Shown here in pieces: positions 24,027-34,358 of a stretch of 64,000 bases of DNA. The notes below the pieces were generated by a model. That model was not told where the DNA came from. It searched no databases and saw nothing but the letters and a program-made list of their open reading frames with translations. The DNA lies in NCBI GenBank assembly GCA_013115135.1, contig JABANP010000066.1:111126-175125 (forward strand), given 5' to 3'. Each line of letters starts with the position of its first letter. Within the stretch, counting starts at the first letter, position 1. Origin of the DNA: Perkinsus olseni (Eukaryota > Perkinsozoa > Perkinsida > Perkinsidae). Both the position numbers and the translations under genes were made by a program.

Positions 24027-24098
24027 GGCCCTGTGGCGCAACGGTAGCGCATCTGACTCCAGATCAGAAGGTTGTCCGTTCGAATCGGGCCGGGGTCA
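24027..24098 (+). tRNA. tRNA-Trp(CCA)
   Basis: Consensus copy. Its spacer has AGCCTG for AGCTTG, shared with the unit at 24528. Confidence 0.93.
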
Positions 24099-24193
24099 TA
24101 TACCTATCTAGCCTGTGGCCCACTGATTGGAATTTAGCAAGACAAGAACGGCGCTTCGACTGGCCTCGCAGCCTGCCCGGCATTGCGCAGCTT

Positions 24194-24265
24194 GGCCCTG
24201 TGGCGCAACGGTAGCGCATCTGACTCCAGATCAGAAGGTTGTCAGTTCGAATCGGGCCGGGGTCA
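24194..24265 (+). tRNA. tRNA-Trp(CCA), T-stem variant
   Basis: T stem GTCAG gives one A-G mismatch. The same variant and spacer changes recur at 24695, implying duplication of a multi-unit block. Confidence 0.85.
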
Positions 24266-24360
24266 TATACCTATCTAGCTTGTGGCCCACTGATTGGAAT
24301 TTAGCAAGACAAGAACGGCGCTTCGACTGGCCTCGCAGCCTGCCCGGCATTGCGTAGCTT

Positions 24361-24432
24361 GGCCCTGTGGCGCAACGGTAGCGCATCTGACTCCAGATCA
24401 GAAGGTTGTCCGTTCGAATCGGGCCGGGGTCA
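24361..24432 (+). tRNA. tRNA-Trp(CCA)
   Basis: Consensus copy. Confidence 0.93.
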
Positions 24433-24527
24433 TATACCTATCTAGCTTGTGGCCCACTGATTGGAATTTAGCAAGACAAGAACGACGCTTCGACTGGCCT
24501 CGCAGCCTGCCCGGCATTGCGTAGCTT

Positions 24528-24599
24528 GGTCCTGTGGCGCAACGGTAGCGCATCTGACTCCAGATCAGAAGGTTGTCCGTTCGAATCGGGCCGGGGTCA
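24528..24599 (+). tRNA. tRNA-Trp(CCA), acceptor variant
   Basis: GGTCCTG acceptor converts a C-G pair to a U-G wobble; the fold is retained. Confidence 0.9.
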
Positions 24600-24694
24600 T
24601 ATACCTATCTAGCCTGTGGCCCACTGATTGGAATTTAGCAAGACAAGAACGGCGCTTCGACTGGCCTCGCAGCCTGCCCGGCATTGCGCAGCTT

Positions 24695-24766
24695 GGCCCT
24701 GTGGCGCAACGGTAGCGCATCTGACTCCAGATCAGAAGGTTGTCAGTTCGAATCGGGCCGGGGTCA
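24695..24766 (+). tRNA. tRNA-Trp(CCA), T-stem variant
   Basis: Same GTCAG T-stem change as at 24194. Confidence 0.85.
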
Positions 24767-24861
24767 TATACCTATCTAGCTTGTGGCCCACTGATTGGAA
24801 TTTAGCAAGACAAGAACGGCGCTTCGACTGGCCTCGCAGCCTGCCCGGCATTGCGTAGTTT

Positions 24862-24933
24862 GGCCCTGTGGCGCAACGGTAGCGCATCTGACTCCAGATC
24901 AGAAGGTTGTCTGTTCGAATCGGGCCGGGGTCA
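24862..24933 (+). tRNA. tRNA-Trp(CCA)
   Basis: T stem GTCTG gives a U-G wobble; otherwise consensus. Confidence 0.9.
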
Positions 24934-25028
24934 TATACCTATCTAGCTTGTGGCCCACTGATTGGAATTTAGCGAGACAAGAACGGCGCTTCGACTGGCC
25001 TCGCAGCCTGCCCGGCATTGAGTAGCTT

Positions 25029-25100
25029 GGCCCTGTGGCGCAACGGTAGCGCATCTGACTCCAGATCAGAAGGTTGTCCGTTCGAATCGGGCCGGGGTCA
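25029..25100 (+). tRNA. tRNA-Trp(CCA)
   Basis: Consensus copy. Confidence 0.93.
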
Positions 25101-25195
25101 TATACCTATCTAGCTTGTGGCCCACTGATTGGAATTTAGCAAGACAAGAACGGCGCTTCGACTGGCCTCGCAGCCTGCCCGGCATTGCGTAGCTT

Positions 25196-25267
25196 GGCCC
25201 TGTGGCGCAACGGTAGCGCATCTGACTCCAGATCAGAAGGTTGTCCGTTCGAATCGGGCCGGGGTCA
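25196..25267 (+). tRNA. tRNA-Trp(CCA)
   Basis: Consensus copy, followed by the only long spacer (one and a half spacer units). Confidence 0.93.
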
Positions 25268-25428
25268 TATACCTGTCTAGCTTGTGGCCCACTGATTGGA
25301 ATTTAGCAAGACAAGAACGGCGCTTCGACTGACCTCGCCCGGCATTGCGTAGCTTTGCTAGCTTGTGGTCCACCGATAGGGATTCAGCAAGCGGCTCGCC
25401 TCGCAGCCTGCCCGGCATTGCGTAGCTT

Positions 25429-25500
25429 GGCTCTGTGGCGCAACGGTAGCGCATCTGACTCCAGATCAGAAGGTTGTCCGTTCGAATCGGGCCGGGGTCA
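25429..25500 (+). tRNA. tRNA-Trp(CCA), acceptor variant
   Basis: GGCTCTG acceptor (U-G wobble). Its upstream spacer (GATAGGGATTCAGCAAGCGG) resembles array 2 spacers. Confidence 0.9.
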
Positions 25501-25595
25501 TATACCTATCTAGCTTGTGGCCCACTGATTGGAATTTAGCAAGACAAGAACGGCGCTTCGACTGGCCTCGCAGCCTGCCCGGCATTGCGTAGCTT

Positions 25596-25667
25596 GGCCC
25601 TGTGGCGCAACGGTAGCGCATCTGACTCCAGATTAGAAGGTTGTCCGTTTGAATCGGGCCGGGGTCA
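25596..25667 (+). tRNA. tRNA-Trp(CCA), T-loop variant
   Basis: Anticodon stem TTAGA keeps pairing by G-U; the T loop TTTGAAT alters the B box. Confidence 0.8.
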
Positions 25668-25763
25668 TATACCTATCCAGCTTGTGGCCCACCAATTGGG
25701 GTCTAGCAAGACAGGAACGGCGCCTGCAATTTGCCCCGCAACCTGCCGCAAATTGGCTAGCTT

Positions 25764-25835
25764 CGCCCTGTGGCCCAATGGTAGCGCTTCTGACTCTAGA
25801 TTAGAAGGTTGTCCCTTTAACTCGGGCCGGGGTCA
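25764..25835 (+). pseudogene. Decayed tRNA-Trp copy with CTA anticodon
   Basis: Last unit of array 1. The anticodon loop is CTCTAGA, so the anticodon is CTA (would read UAG). The acceptor starts C, giving a first-pair mismatch; the D stem is GCCC/GCGC; the T arm GTCCC with loop TTTAACT loses the B box and a stem pair. Most likely a pseudo-tRNA. Confidence 0.75.
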
Positions 25836-26512
25836 TATGCAAGTTTGACGCAAAATATTTCGACTTCTGTCGAACTTTCATACTCAGTGTCGGATGTATC
25901 GAGACATGACGCTAAACTTCATATCCGAGCTGTGGGAGCGTATTCTGAAGCAACGGGGACGTCACTGTTAGGTACAACATGTCCCTCGATGACACAGCTA
26001 ATTGGATGAAGGATGTCAAGTGGCAATGCAATACTGAAGTCGATCGAGCCGTAGGGAGTTTTGCTGTCTTTCGAGTTGCATGGTTTGATTGCTGCAGGCT
26101 CTAGGATTGGCCCGAGATGCTTTGCGTGACTGCGGCATTGTCGACAAAAAGGCCGAAGTCAAGCCTGATGAGCTTATCGTCACTGGCTCTTGTGCGTTCG
26201 TCGAGTCCTAGATTCCATGTTCTCCCGGCTGCATCAGCCCTAGCCATTGTTTCCGAGAACAGTGTCTCTATTTTCTTCTAGTGAATCACCGACTCTTGTT
26301 GACCACATATATTTGCACAGTGATCTCCTTCTCACAAGGCCTCAGTCGTAGGTTTTCCAGTTCCTTGCCCTCTAGGGCTCGTCTGGGTCTCATAGTCTCC
26401 ACAGTGGTCCGTAAGATCACACTCCCATTTTAAGCGACACACAGGTGCTGCTATACTCTTCTACACCATTGCCCGCGGAAGTTGGACGAGTCGAAAAGGA
26501 AGATAGACAATG
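25836..26512. other. Intergenic region right of array 1
   Basis: No coding or RNA motif seen. The first TTTT after the array occurs about 220 bases downstream (near 26058). Confidence 0.4.
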
Positions 26513-27503
26513 TTACAAATCCTTAAGCATTCGCTCAATCTCTCGATGAACACTGATGACAACTTCTTTGATTGCCGCCAGGCGGTCGGCCGAGATATCA
26601 TGGCTCACCTGACGGACGATGCACCATCTTCGACGACGAGCCACAGCAAATCAAGGGGCTCACCACAAAGACAAAAGCAGGCCACGGAGCTGGGACTTTC
26701 CTCACGAGCTTCCACTCGCCCTTGTCGACTAAATGCCTGACAATTGGCATCAGAGACTTGGATTCAACAGGTTGGCTCTACTTCGTGGTGAAAACCTCCC
26801 ACATAAAGTAATCGATTTCACCCTTGGCCATCGATTCTACGGCTCCGTCAAGGGAGTTCACAACCTAATGGAATCGCGTTTCCCGCGTGCAGCACGATAG
26901 GTTAGAGCGGACCTTGAATCTGAGGTTTCCTTCAGCGTTGTCGTTATCGACCTGAGCCATGATGTGCGAACCGCTCCCCATTCGCGAGATTCCAAAAATA
27001 TTGCTATCGGAGTCCGCTGGACGCCTAGCCGACGCGTGAACACCCCAAACGAGAGGAGAAGCTACATAGGTACCTGAGGACACCCACTCACTACTGTCAC
27101 TTGGACAGTGAGCGAGTCGAGGGGAGTTGAGGTGCTACCGAGAATCTTGACTCTGTCCTTGGCGTCTTCACCGGAGTTCTTGATAATATGGGCGACAGCT
27201 GACTCGGTCAGTACGCATGCGCAGTCTACCTCCTTTGAGATCACAGCATTCAGCATCGCCCCGCTGCCACCAGGGTACGTCCTCCACGCAAGCTGCGACA
27301 CGGAAGCCACCTCCCAGTCATCCGATATCAGTCGATGCCTCACCTGAGGACCCTCCGCAGCAGGGTCTTCCTTAGCTTGGCGTTGCAGAAGGCGTTGGAA
27401 TGGCGCATTGAAATGTTCTGGGACTCCACCGAAGCGAACAAGGTTGTCCTGAGACTCGACGAGTAGATAACGGAGCGGGGGAGTATCACACCTTGACAGT
27501 CAT
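26513..27503 (-). CDS. Ca3427-like periplasmic-binding-protein-fold protein
   Basis: Resembles the Ca3427-like PBP family, a type-2 substrate-binding fold found scattered in fungi and protists; the ligand is unknown. Short N-terminal exon MTVK (ATG 27503), then VRFGGVPEHFNAPFQRLL, a 51-nt intron, LAWRTYPGGSGAMLNAVISK, EVDCACVLTESAVAHIIKNS, YVASPLVWGVHA, GISRMGSGSHIMA, VVNSLDGAVESMAKGEIDYF with MWEVFTTK, and, after a 45-nt intron, HLVDKGEWKLVRKVPAPWPA. It ends SVHREIERMLKDL, with TAA at 26513-26515. These match the family order: VPEHF start, GGTGAM, SPLxWAI, GSGSHIMA, DYFLWE.FTTK and PWPCFV. An apparent in-frame TAG after FTTK lies in the 45-nt intron. No signal peptide seen. Confidence 0.75.
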
Positions 27504-27609
27504 GATGAGGATTGGACGCTGAGAAATCAACCTAACCCCGCTCAAATCCATTCAATCAGCATTAAACGTCACCAACACAACACTGGCCCCTCACACGGAA
27601 ACTGAATCG

Positions 27610-28121
27610 TCATGGCGTCGTAGATTCTAGAAGATCCATCGCGCCATATTCCTGAGAAGAGGCGTAGGGAAGATGTGTACGCCACAGGAGGTGATACCTC
27701 ACTGAATGGCCACACTCGTACGTGACCGGTCCCTTCACTTTGTTGCCGAGCGGCTTGTTGTTGCTGATGGCTATGAAGGCGTTCTACTCGCACAATCAGT
27801 AAGGCGCTGTAGCTGTCCACAACGACGCCGACTTACCTCATCAAACTTTATAGTGGAGCCGTCCTTGCGTTTGATTGGTTGCTTCGTCCTCACTATGATG
27901 CCTCGAGGAAGCTTCTCTCCTCGATACTCTCGGCTCTAAGAATTCACACCCACTGATGCTGCTGTGATCACATCATGATCGACCTTATCTCGAACTGCCA
28001 TCCGGAAAGCATAGCCGACGCGACCACGTGAGTGATGCCACTTGGGCATCCCAATGATGACAGCTTTGAAGATGCCGCAGTTGTCAGCGCACTTCACCAC
28101 AGATTGCTGCCAAAGTCCCAT
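27610..28121 (-). CDS. Mitochondrial-type ribosomal protein uL14
   Basis: Large-subunit ribosomal protein, probably mitochondrial because it is bacterial-like rather than eL23-like. ATG 28121 gives MGLWQQSVVKCADNCGIFKA, where VKCADNCGIFKA matches the uL14 N-terminal strand. It continues GRVGYAFRMAVRDKVDHDV, then after an intron EKLPRGIIVRTKQPIKRKDG with STIKFDE, and after another VVDSYSALL, corresponding to the R.VIVRTK...R.DG..I.FD.NA.V.... signature. The C-terminal exon RYHLLWRTHLPYASSQEYGA extends past the bacterial length. TGA at 27610-27612. It starts 318 bases after the DHX37 stop on the same strand. Confidence 0.8.
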
Positions 28122-28439
28122 CCAGTGGACAGCGAAATGATACAGCTAATACATAATGGCGCGGAGCCCGATCTGAGCCTCGGACCGCCCGAACTATTGC
28201 TCAGTCGCACTATTGCTATCAAGGCGGCGTCTAGGAGCTTGGTGTCGCAGTGAACTTCTCCCAACAGTGGATCGTACAAACGCCAGAAATTCACCAAGCC
28301 CTTGATGGGGAAATGAAAACCACCGAGCGTTCAATTGAGAACTCAAGGGTAAAGGTTCGCAATGAAACTCCGTTGAAACAGGGTGAATAGATGGTAAACG
28401 TTCATAACAACATAGCTTATTTTCATACGTTTGGCTCAA
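28122..28439. other. Intergenic spacer between DHX37 and uL14 genes
   Basis: Holds the DHX37 3' region and the uL14 promoter. Open frames here lack continuation or motifs. Confidence 0.4.
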
Positions 28440-31400
28440 TCAGTCCACTGGAGGCCACATTCGCTCGATAGCTTTGTGGGCCGACTTTTTGTACCAGGAC
28501 TCGCATTCGACCCTCAGCACGTCGGGGCTATCGAGCCATACTTTCTCTAGCTGGCGACGAGACCCACAACGATATCTCCGCAAGGATTCGACCTGAGAAG
28601 GGATAATCATGGCTGTGACGAAGCTGGGACCTTCCCGGCGCGTACCATCGGCAGGAGCCTCGCGTGTTCAAGTGTCGGTTCCGAGGATAATGACGAGCGA
28701 TATTTCATAAGTTTGGGAAATACTTTACCTGAGTGAAGAAGATCGCCGCGCGAACGGGTAAGGGAGCATTCTACCTTGAAGAATGGCGCAAGCAAAGACC
28801 TTCAAGCCGAGGGGGTCGAGAGCCGACAGCTCAATGCCAACAGTAGGGAGAGGCATCTCCAAAGGAATGTACATCGGAGTGAAATGGGCCGTCACTCGGT
28901 CGTTTGAAGGCGAATAGAAGGGCGGCTGAGGCATCACACGAAGCTTTATAGCGCGGTTCCTGGCAGTCGTGAACTACCGGCATCTTCAATGGCGAGCCAC
29001 GCTTGATGAGCTCTGGGCACTCGAGTCTAGCTAGGAACTCCGTGTCGACAGCCACGCCTGGGACAACGACGACATGCTACGCGTTAAAGCGCCCATGGAG
29101 CCTACAAGTCCTTGCCACGTTCTTCCCGCGGGAATCGCTGGCCTTGACAATTTCAGTATAAGCAAACTCGCTAGGGCGTCTTCGATAATAGAGTGACTCT
29201 CGGTGAATGTAGACAACCATATGGTTGCGGGTGAGGTAAGAGCGGGAGTCCAGCGTAGACTTGCATCTGCCAAGGAGGAAGTGATAATTCTCAAATCAAA
29301 TAATATGAGCACATGAGTCATATGCTCCGCACCCCTGCTTACGCGATATGATCGATGAGCCCTCGCGTGACGCACTCGTGTACTAGGGCTAACTGCTTGG
29401 CAGTTGGTGGTCTTGGCCGACACAAAGATACTCTCTCCGCATCGCTCAGGCCTCTGAGCCACAACCGACACAATAACGGGTCTCGAAAGCATGCACATGT
29501 CGGTACAAATAATGATCCATCTGGGCCAAGAGCTGCCGTGTCAAGCTGACGGCCTCGCTCAACGCCTTCGATCGCAGCCTGTGCCGAACACCTAAAGAGG
29601 AGATATCCAACCACCACGTTTCCCTCCTCACCGTACAGTAAACGTCTTGGTCTGCCGGCTTAGTCCACATGTATCCGCCCAGCGACCACAACAGTGCTTC
29701 AATATCTGAGTTGCACTTGCTCCACCCTGGAAGTTTGACCTGCAGCTTCGATGACGACAGACCTGCGTTCTCGCTATGTATACCTTATCTTCATCCTTCT
29801 TTTCTTGTGGAGGCGGTATGAAGAGGTCACCAACAGTCAGGGCTGCTACAACACATACTACCATGACCTATGACTGATGATATCGGGGATGGGACCGCTC
29901 ATTGCACTTACAAGAACATCCCTCCACTCGACGTTGTTGCCCTCCCGTAGTCGGCCGGCATGGATCAGCATACAGCCGTGCCGAGGCGCAACAGGGAAGT
30001 TGGAACTGCCAAACAAGCCGACTCCAAAGTCTCTACATGCCGACTAAGCGCGTACATCGCTTCGCCTGTCTTCGTGATAGCGACCTCATCATTACTAATA
30101 CCGATACGCCGGACCGCACCCAATTCCGACAATGATGTGACAGCATGCAACACCGCTGCTGCGGGCGGGGCTGTCGGCCACGGGAAGTGTCGGAAACGTG
30201 GTATGCCTGGCAAGGCGAATGAAGGCCTCCTGACGACACCAGAAGACTCACCCATCTTGGCCATCATCAATACAGTATCGTCTAAGGGCTGACCACTGGC
30301 AATCTCCGGTACTGGGAAGTCCGGCATAGTATCACCGTACACAGCTCCTGAATACCTGAGAAGCTCAAAAGGAGGTTTTACTCAAGCATATACAGGCGAC
30401 AGGTCTTACAGTCTATAGCAGTGACCAGGGCCAACACGACCCGCTCGACCGGCACGCTGATCCGCCGAGCTTGAGGCGCAGAAACCCACCTGAAGGGGGC
30501 CCGTTCTGCGTAGACATGTACACCACTACACCTACCTTGAATACTGACACCCCGTCATTACGATATACCCGCTTCTTCTCTCTACCAGTATCAACAACCT
30601 ATCATAACCCCGTCCCTCAATGACTAAAGAGAACAAGCGCTCACGTATCGGATGTTAGGCAAAGTGAGAGCGGTCTCCGCAACATTGGTCGCTATAATGA
30701 CGTGTCGCTCGTTCTCAGCCGGAGTTCTCTGAGGTAGAGACGGTTCTCGATATCGGGGATCTCTGCAAACCTACGAACGCTTCAGCCTGCTTGGTCGTTG
30801 ACATCTGCGCATAGAGTGGTATCGGCACCAGACGACCAGATCCGAATGCAGAACCCGTGAAAGCAGCCGAGCCACCTTTGTGACCGCCACTACCGGTACC
30901 AGATGCCTTCTTGCAACCTACGAGCGCCTTGCCAGAGGGACTCTGATCCACCAAACTTGCCTTTCTCCAGTATGATCTGTTCGACCTGCTCTGACTCTGA
31001 TAACTTGAATGATGCAGGAGTGAGACTATCCTCAGTGCGTGCGTTTTCTACAGGCGTTTCCGGTGAGGATGAAACATCTGAAAGCGACGATGCTCGCGAT
31101 CCTGCTATACGCAAGTCATTTTGCGGCACCCCTATTTTCGTATCGATGGAAGAACACAGGATGGAGCTCACCTGTGGCAGGGACTTCCTTTTCATCATCG
31201 TCAGACTCCTCATCCTCCTGGTCACTGTCGATATACTGATTGTGCTCTTCCCTCTTACTCCGCGGCTTTGCTCCCAAGGCCTCGCACATCTCATAGATCT
31301 CAGACTTGCCGGTGACAAACACCTGAGATCCAACGCAGGCTCAATCCCGATGGAATGCACTTTGTCATACCAGGATAGATCCCCTAGGCAACTTGGCATG

Positions 31401-34172
31401 TATCAGCCTAACTTTACGAACAGCTGCCTTCACGTATTCTTGTTCGGTTCTCCTCTCGAAGTGTACCGTCACCGGATGTGTACGAGCATCTATCTGGACC
31501 TACATACCAGCGCGCATCTCCAACCTCTACTCAGTGAAGCCTTCCGACCCTACTACCACTGGTGGCGGTCTTGGGAACAACTCAGCGTTCTGTGTGAAGT
31601 CAGTGAGGCGCAGGGTTGCACTCATAATGACCAGCCGTAATGGAGCCATGTTTCTCTCCATACGCATGGCTGAAGAAAGATGCTGGTCTCGTGGCAGCGT
31701 GCATTGGTAGTGGCATCACTTATTGCCCGGCTTATCATCCCCAGAAGGATATCACAATTGATGGACCTCTCGTGGGCTTCATCGATAATAATCACACAGT
31801 ATTTAGTGAGAAGAAAGTCTGATTGAATCTGAAAAAACGGACCTATGCAATTGACTAGTCATTCCCGCTATTATTCGCCTATTATTATGAGCTGGTACGG
31901 CGACCAGACAAGGAGCCGCGAATTCCAAAGCTGAATGAGAGTCATACGCGAGTGGCAAGTATGGTTTTATGCCAAAGAAGGCATTCGTCCGGAGGTCGAT
32001 GCTCGAGCTTACCTCCCGCATGAGGATACCATCAGTCATGACCTTCAACTGCATCTTATCCGGCGACATAGACTTGTCGTATCGAACTTGGTATCTACCA
32101 TTACAACGATCAAAGTGGTACACATCCTCAAGATCCTACCCAACCGTTCCATCTTGGTCCGGTCCAAGCTCCTCAGCAATTCGTCGTGCAACAGAAGTCG
32201 CTGCCACCTGACAAGCCCCCCCCACAAATTACCCACCCCAACGACGCAAACGTGGTTACCCTTCTCGGCTGAGTCATGCCTATTAGCTTGCCATAGTACT
32301 GGGTCACGCCAGTTTCGTAAATGAACTGAGGCACCTGTGTACCTGCACACTTTCAAAATCTTCAACAACAGCGCCACTGCTAGCCTACTTTTGCCGCAAC
32401 CCGTATCCCCGCATACTATGCTAACACCCTGCGGTGCGTTCATCACGCAATCGACTATCTCAGTCTCCATCATGACCTGTTCAGCTCAATTGTCGCAATA
32501 CTGGGAGTGACATTCAATAGAGCTCACCGCTGGAAGATGAGCGCGCTGCTTTTCAATCTCGAGCGGTCGATGCACCTGCAGTACGACCAAGTTCACGGCG
32601 AATTTCGAAATCTTTTCCATACGTGTATCCTCGGGAAAGTGGGACCGGCAGGTTTCTTGGACTTCGCCGGAGCGAGAACTTCTCTCAGTCTGCCAGGTGC
32701 GGACGGCTAAATACAAGTCAGTCTCCCTGTATTGATGACTGGAGCTACGGGCGAGGCTGATCCTTTATTCAGATAAGGTTCGTTACGGAAGTCCACACCA
32801 GGCCTGCTAAACCCATACACCTCTCAGCTAGCACTCCCTAGTCGCCAACGCACTAAGTCAGCGCGCTAGCTAGGAGTCCCTCCTTGCCATTATGACGACC
32901 TCCATAAACGCTCTCTAGATCCCCCTCGCCGAGGTCTCCGAAATCACAGGGAACGCTGTATGCACTATACTAGACCACGTCATTCTATCATACAGTGCCC
33001 CGGGGACTGCAAGTCATCATGAGCGCACCCTATTCCGCGATAAACCATTCACTACGAATGTACCCACCAAGGTCCCTTCCGTGTCAACACCCGCGATGGT
33101 CTTCTTCGGGGCACCTCGAACCTCCTTCGGCCTACGAGGTCCCTCCACATCCCCATCACTGAGCTCTGCCAATTCAGCAAGCTTTTGCTTTTTCGTTTCA
33201 AGCTTCGCCAAGCCCACACCTAGTAATCATAATACACCATTGGCAAGCACATTGTCTTGTGCTACTCTCCTCCCGATGCTTCTTCCGTACTCCGGCGTCC
33301 GCAACCGCACGCATCTTCGCTTTTTCAGCGGCCGACAATTGATGTGTTTTAAGTTCATCGAGGACTGCCAGTCTACACAAAGATCGCGTGAAACCTCAGA
33401 GCTCGCGAAAATGCTGTGTGAATTCCAAACTCATGCGTAACCCCGAAAGACCAATTTTCGCAGGTAGGTAGGTCAACGTCGAGCGAGGTGATGAAACACT
33501 AAAGCGGACTACCCCAAAAGACCATCATGAATTCGGCTCACCTTCTGGCCTCTCTGGCAGCTCTTTCCTGCAGCTCCATGAGCTTCTTCCGTTTCCGTTT
33601 GACCTAGTTCCACCACGTGTCGCCCTCTACACCGCTCAGGTCAGTGCTATGTACTCTTATCGCAGCTAATTTGCTCACCGCGCGCACACTCAGATACTAT
33701 TCCTCCATTGCAGCGATCCCGTGCGCGTGCGAAAGGACTCTCTCGTCAAGACTGGTAATAAACGAAGCGGTCGGCGATCCAGTTGGAAGGTAACTTCGAA
33801 GCAACGACGGAGCTCGCAAGAATTTCCGTGGGTTCTCCGCATTGCGAGAGTCAGGCATATAAATACCCTAGAGGCAGTTCGGTTCGAACCGTGGACCTTC
33901 GCTGGGTGAAACACGGGCAGTGACGAGAGGTAATTCAATCGCAAAAAACCCACGAGCAGCATAGTTGACCTCACTTCACACGATACTCCCTTTTTACTCA
34001 TCTTCTCCTTAGGAGCCGCTGCATCCTTATGCGCCTTCTTTTTAGCACTTTTATGCGCCTCCATGATCAGAGTGTTGGATCCCCCCGAGTCCACGATATC
34101 AGCATCAAGGCCGAGCAGGGATGGATCGAATAGTGATGGAGCTTCCTCCTCTGCTTGCCCTGTGGAGGTCAT
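28440..34172 (-). CDS. DHX37: DEAH-box RNA helicase DHX37/Dhr1-like
   Basis: Nucleolar ATP-dependent helicase that releases U3 snoRNA from pre-18S rRNA. ATG 34172 gives [20 protein letters not shown], then the N-terminal motif [20 protein letters not shown] and Lys-rich exons ([40 protein letters not shown]). The P-loop exon CGDTGCGKS joins [11 protein letters not shown] across a 46-nt intron, followed by GMTQPRRV. Motif [14 protein letters not shown] (about 31765-31800), motif [13 protein letters not shown] (near 31620), [19 protein letters not shown], an acidic insert, and motif [18 protein letters not shown] (near 30440). C-terminal: [22 protein letters not shown]-type segment, [33 protein letters not shown], and [18 protein letters not shown] ending at 28440. 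All helicase motifs are present; at least fifteen short introns. The UTP10-like gene in this window acts in the same complex. Confidence 0.88.
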
Positions 34173-34358
34173 GAGGCAAAACCCACTAGTAGTCAACATG
34201 ACAAGCCACAGAAGATGAGCCGAGCTTCGAACCAAACAAAGTGCGGAGTATTTGTATAATCGTGTGACATGCGGACGAAATTCTGACAAACATGCGTCGA
34301 TCTTTAGCGGAGCGATGCGAGTGCTCATCTTAACGCATGCGTGCAGTCCATAATCGCG
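34173..34358. promoter_or_regulatory. Putative bidirectional promoter, DHX37/ADCK
   Basis: Only 186 bases separate the divergent start codons. Shared promoter is inference; no TATA box or known motif was recognised. Confidence 0.4.

Larger units (their letters stand above)
23091..25835 (+). repeat. Tandem array 1: tRNA-Trp satellite, about 167-bp unit
   Basis: Sixteen complete-length units plus a 3' tRNA remnant at 23091-23108. Each unit is a 72-bp tRNA-Trp followed by about 95 bp of spacer (conserved core TGGCCCACTGATTGGAATTT). Start-to-start spacing is 167 for nearly all interior units (169 once, 168 at the last, and one 233-bp step at 25196-25429 with a partial extra spacer). The first and last units are the most diverged, as expected for an array homogenised by unequal exchange. 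Spacers contain no run of four T. All copies lie on the plus strand. Confidence 0.95.

Noticed and set aside
23329..25454. Repeated 60-100 codon ORFs of near-identical sequence across array 1, and similar minus-strand ORFs across array 2
   Set aside because: They are six-frame translations of the tRNA satellite; the repetition comes from the tRNA units, not from a protein family.
26760..26800. In-frame TAG in the Ca3427-like gene, considered as stop readthrough
   Set aside because: A 45-nt GTAGAG...TTGTCAG intron removes it and gives the family motif FTTKH.
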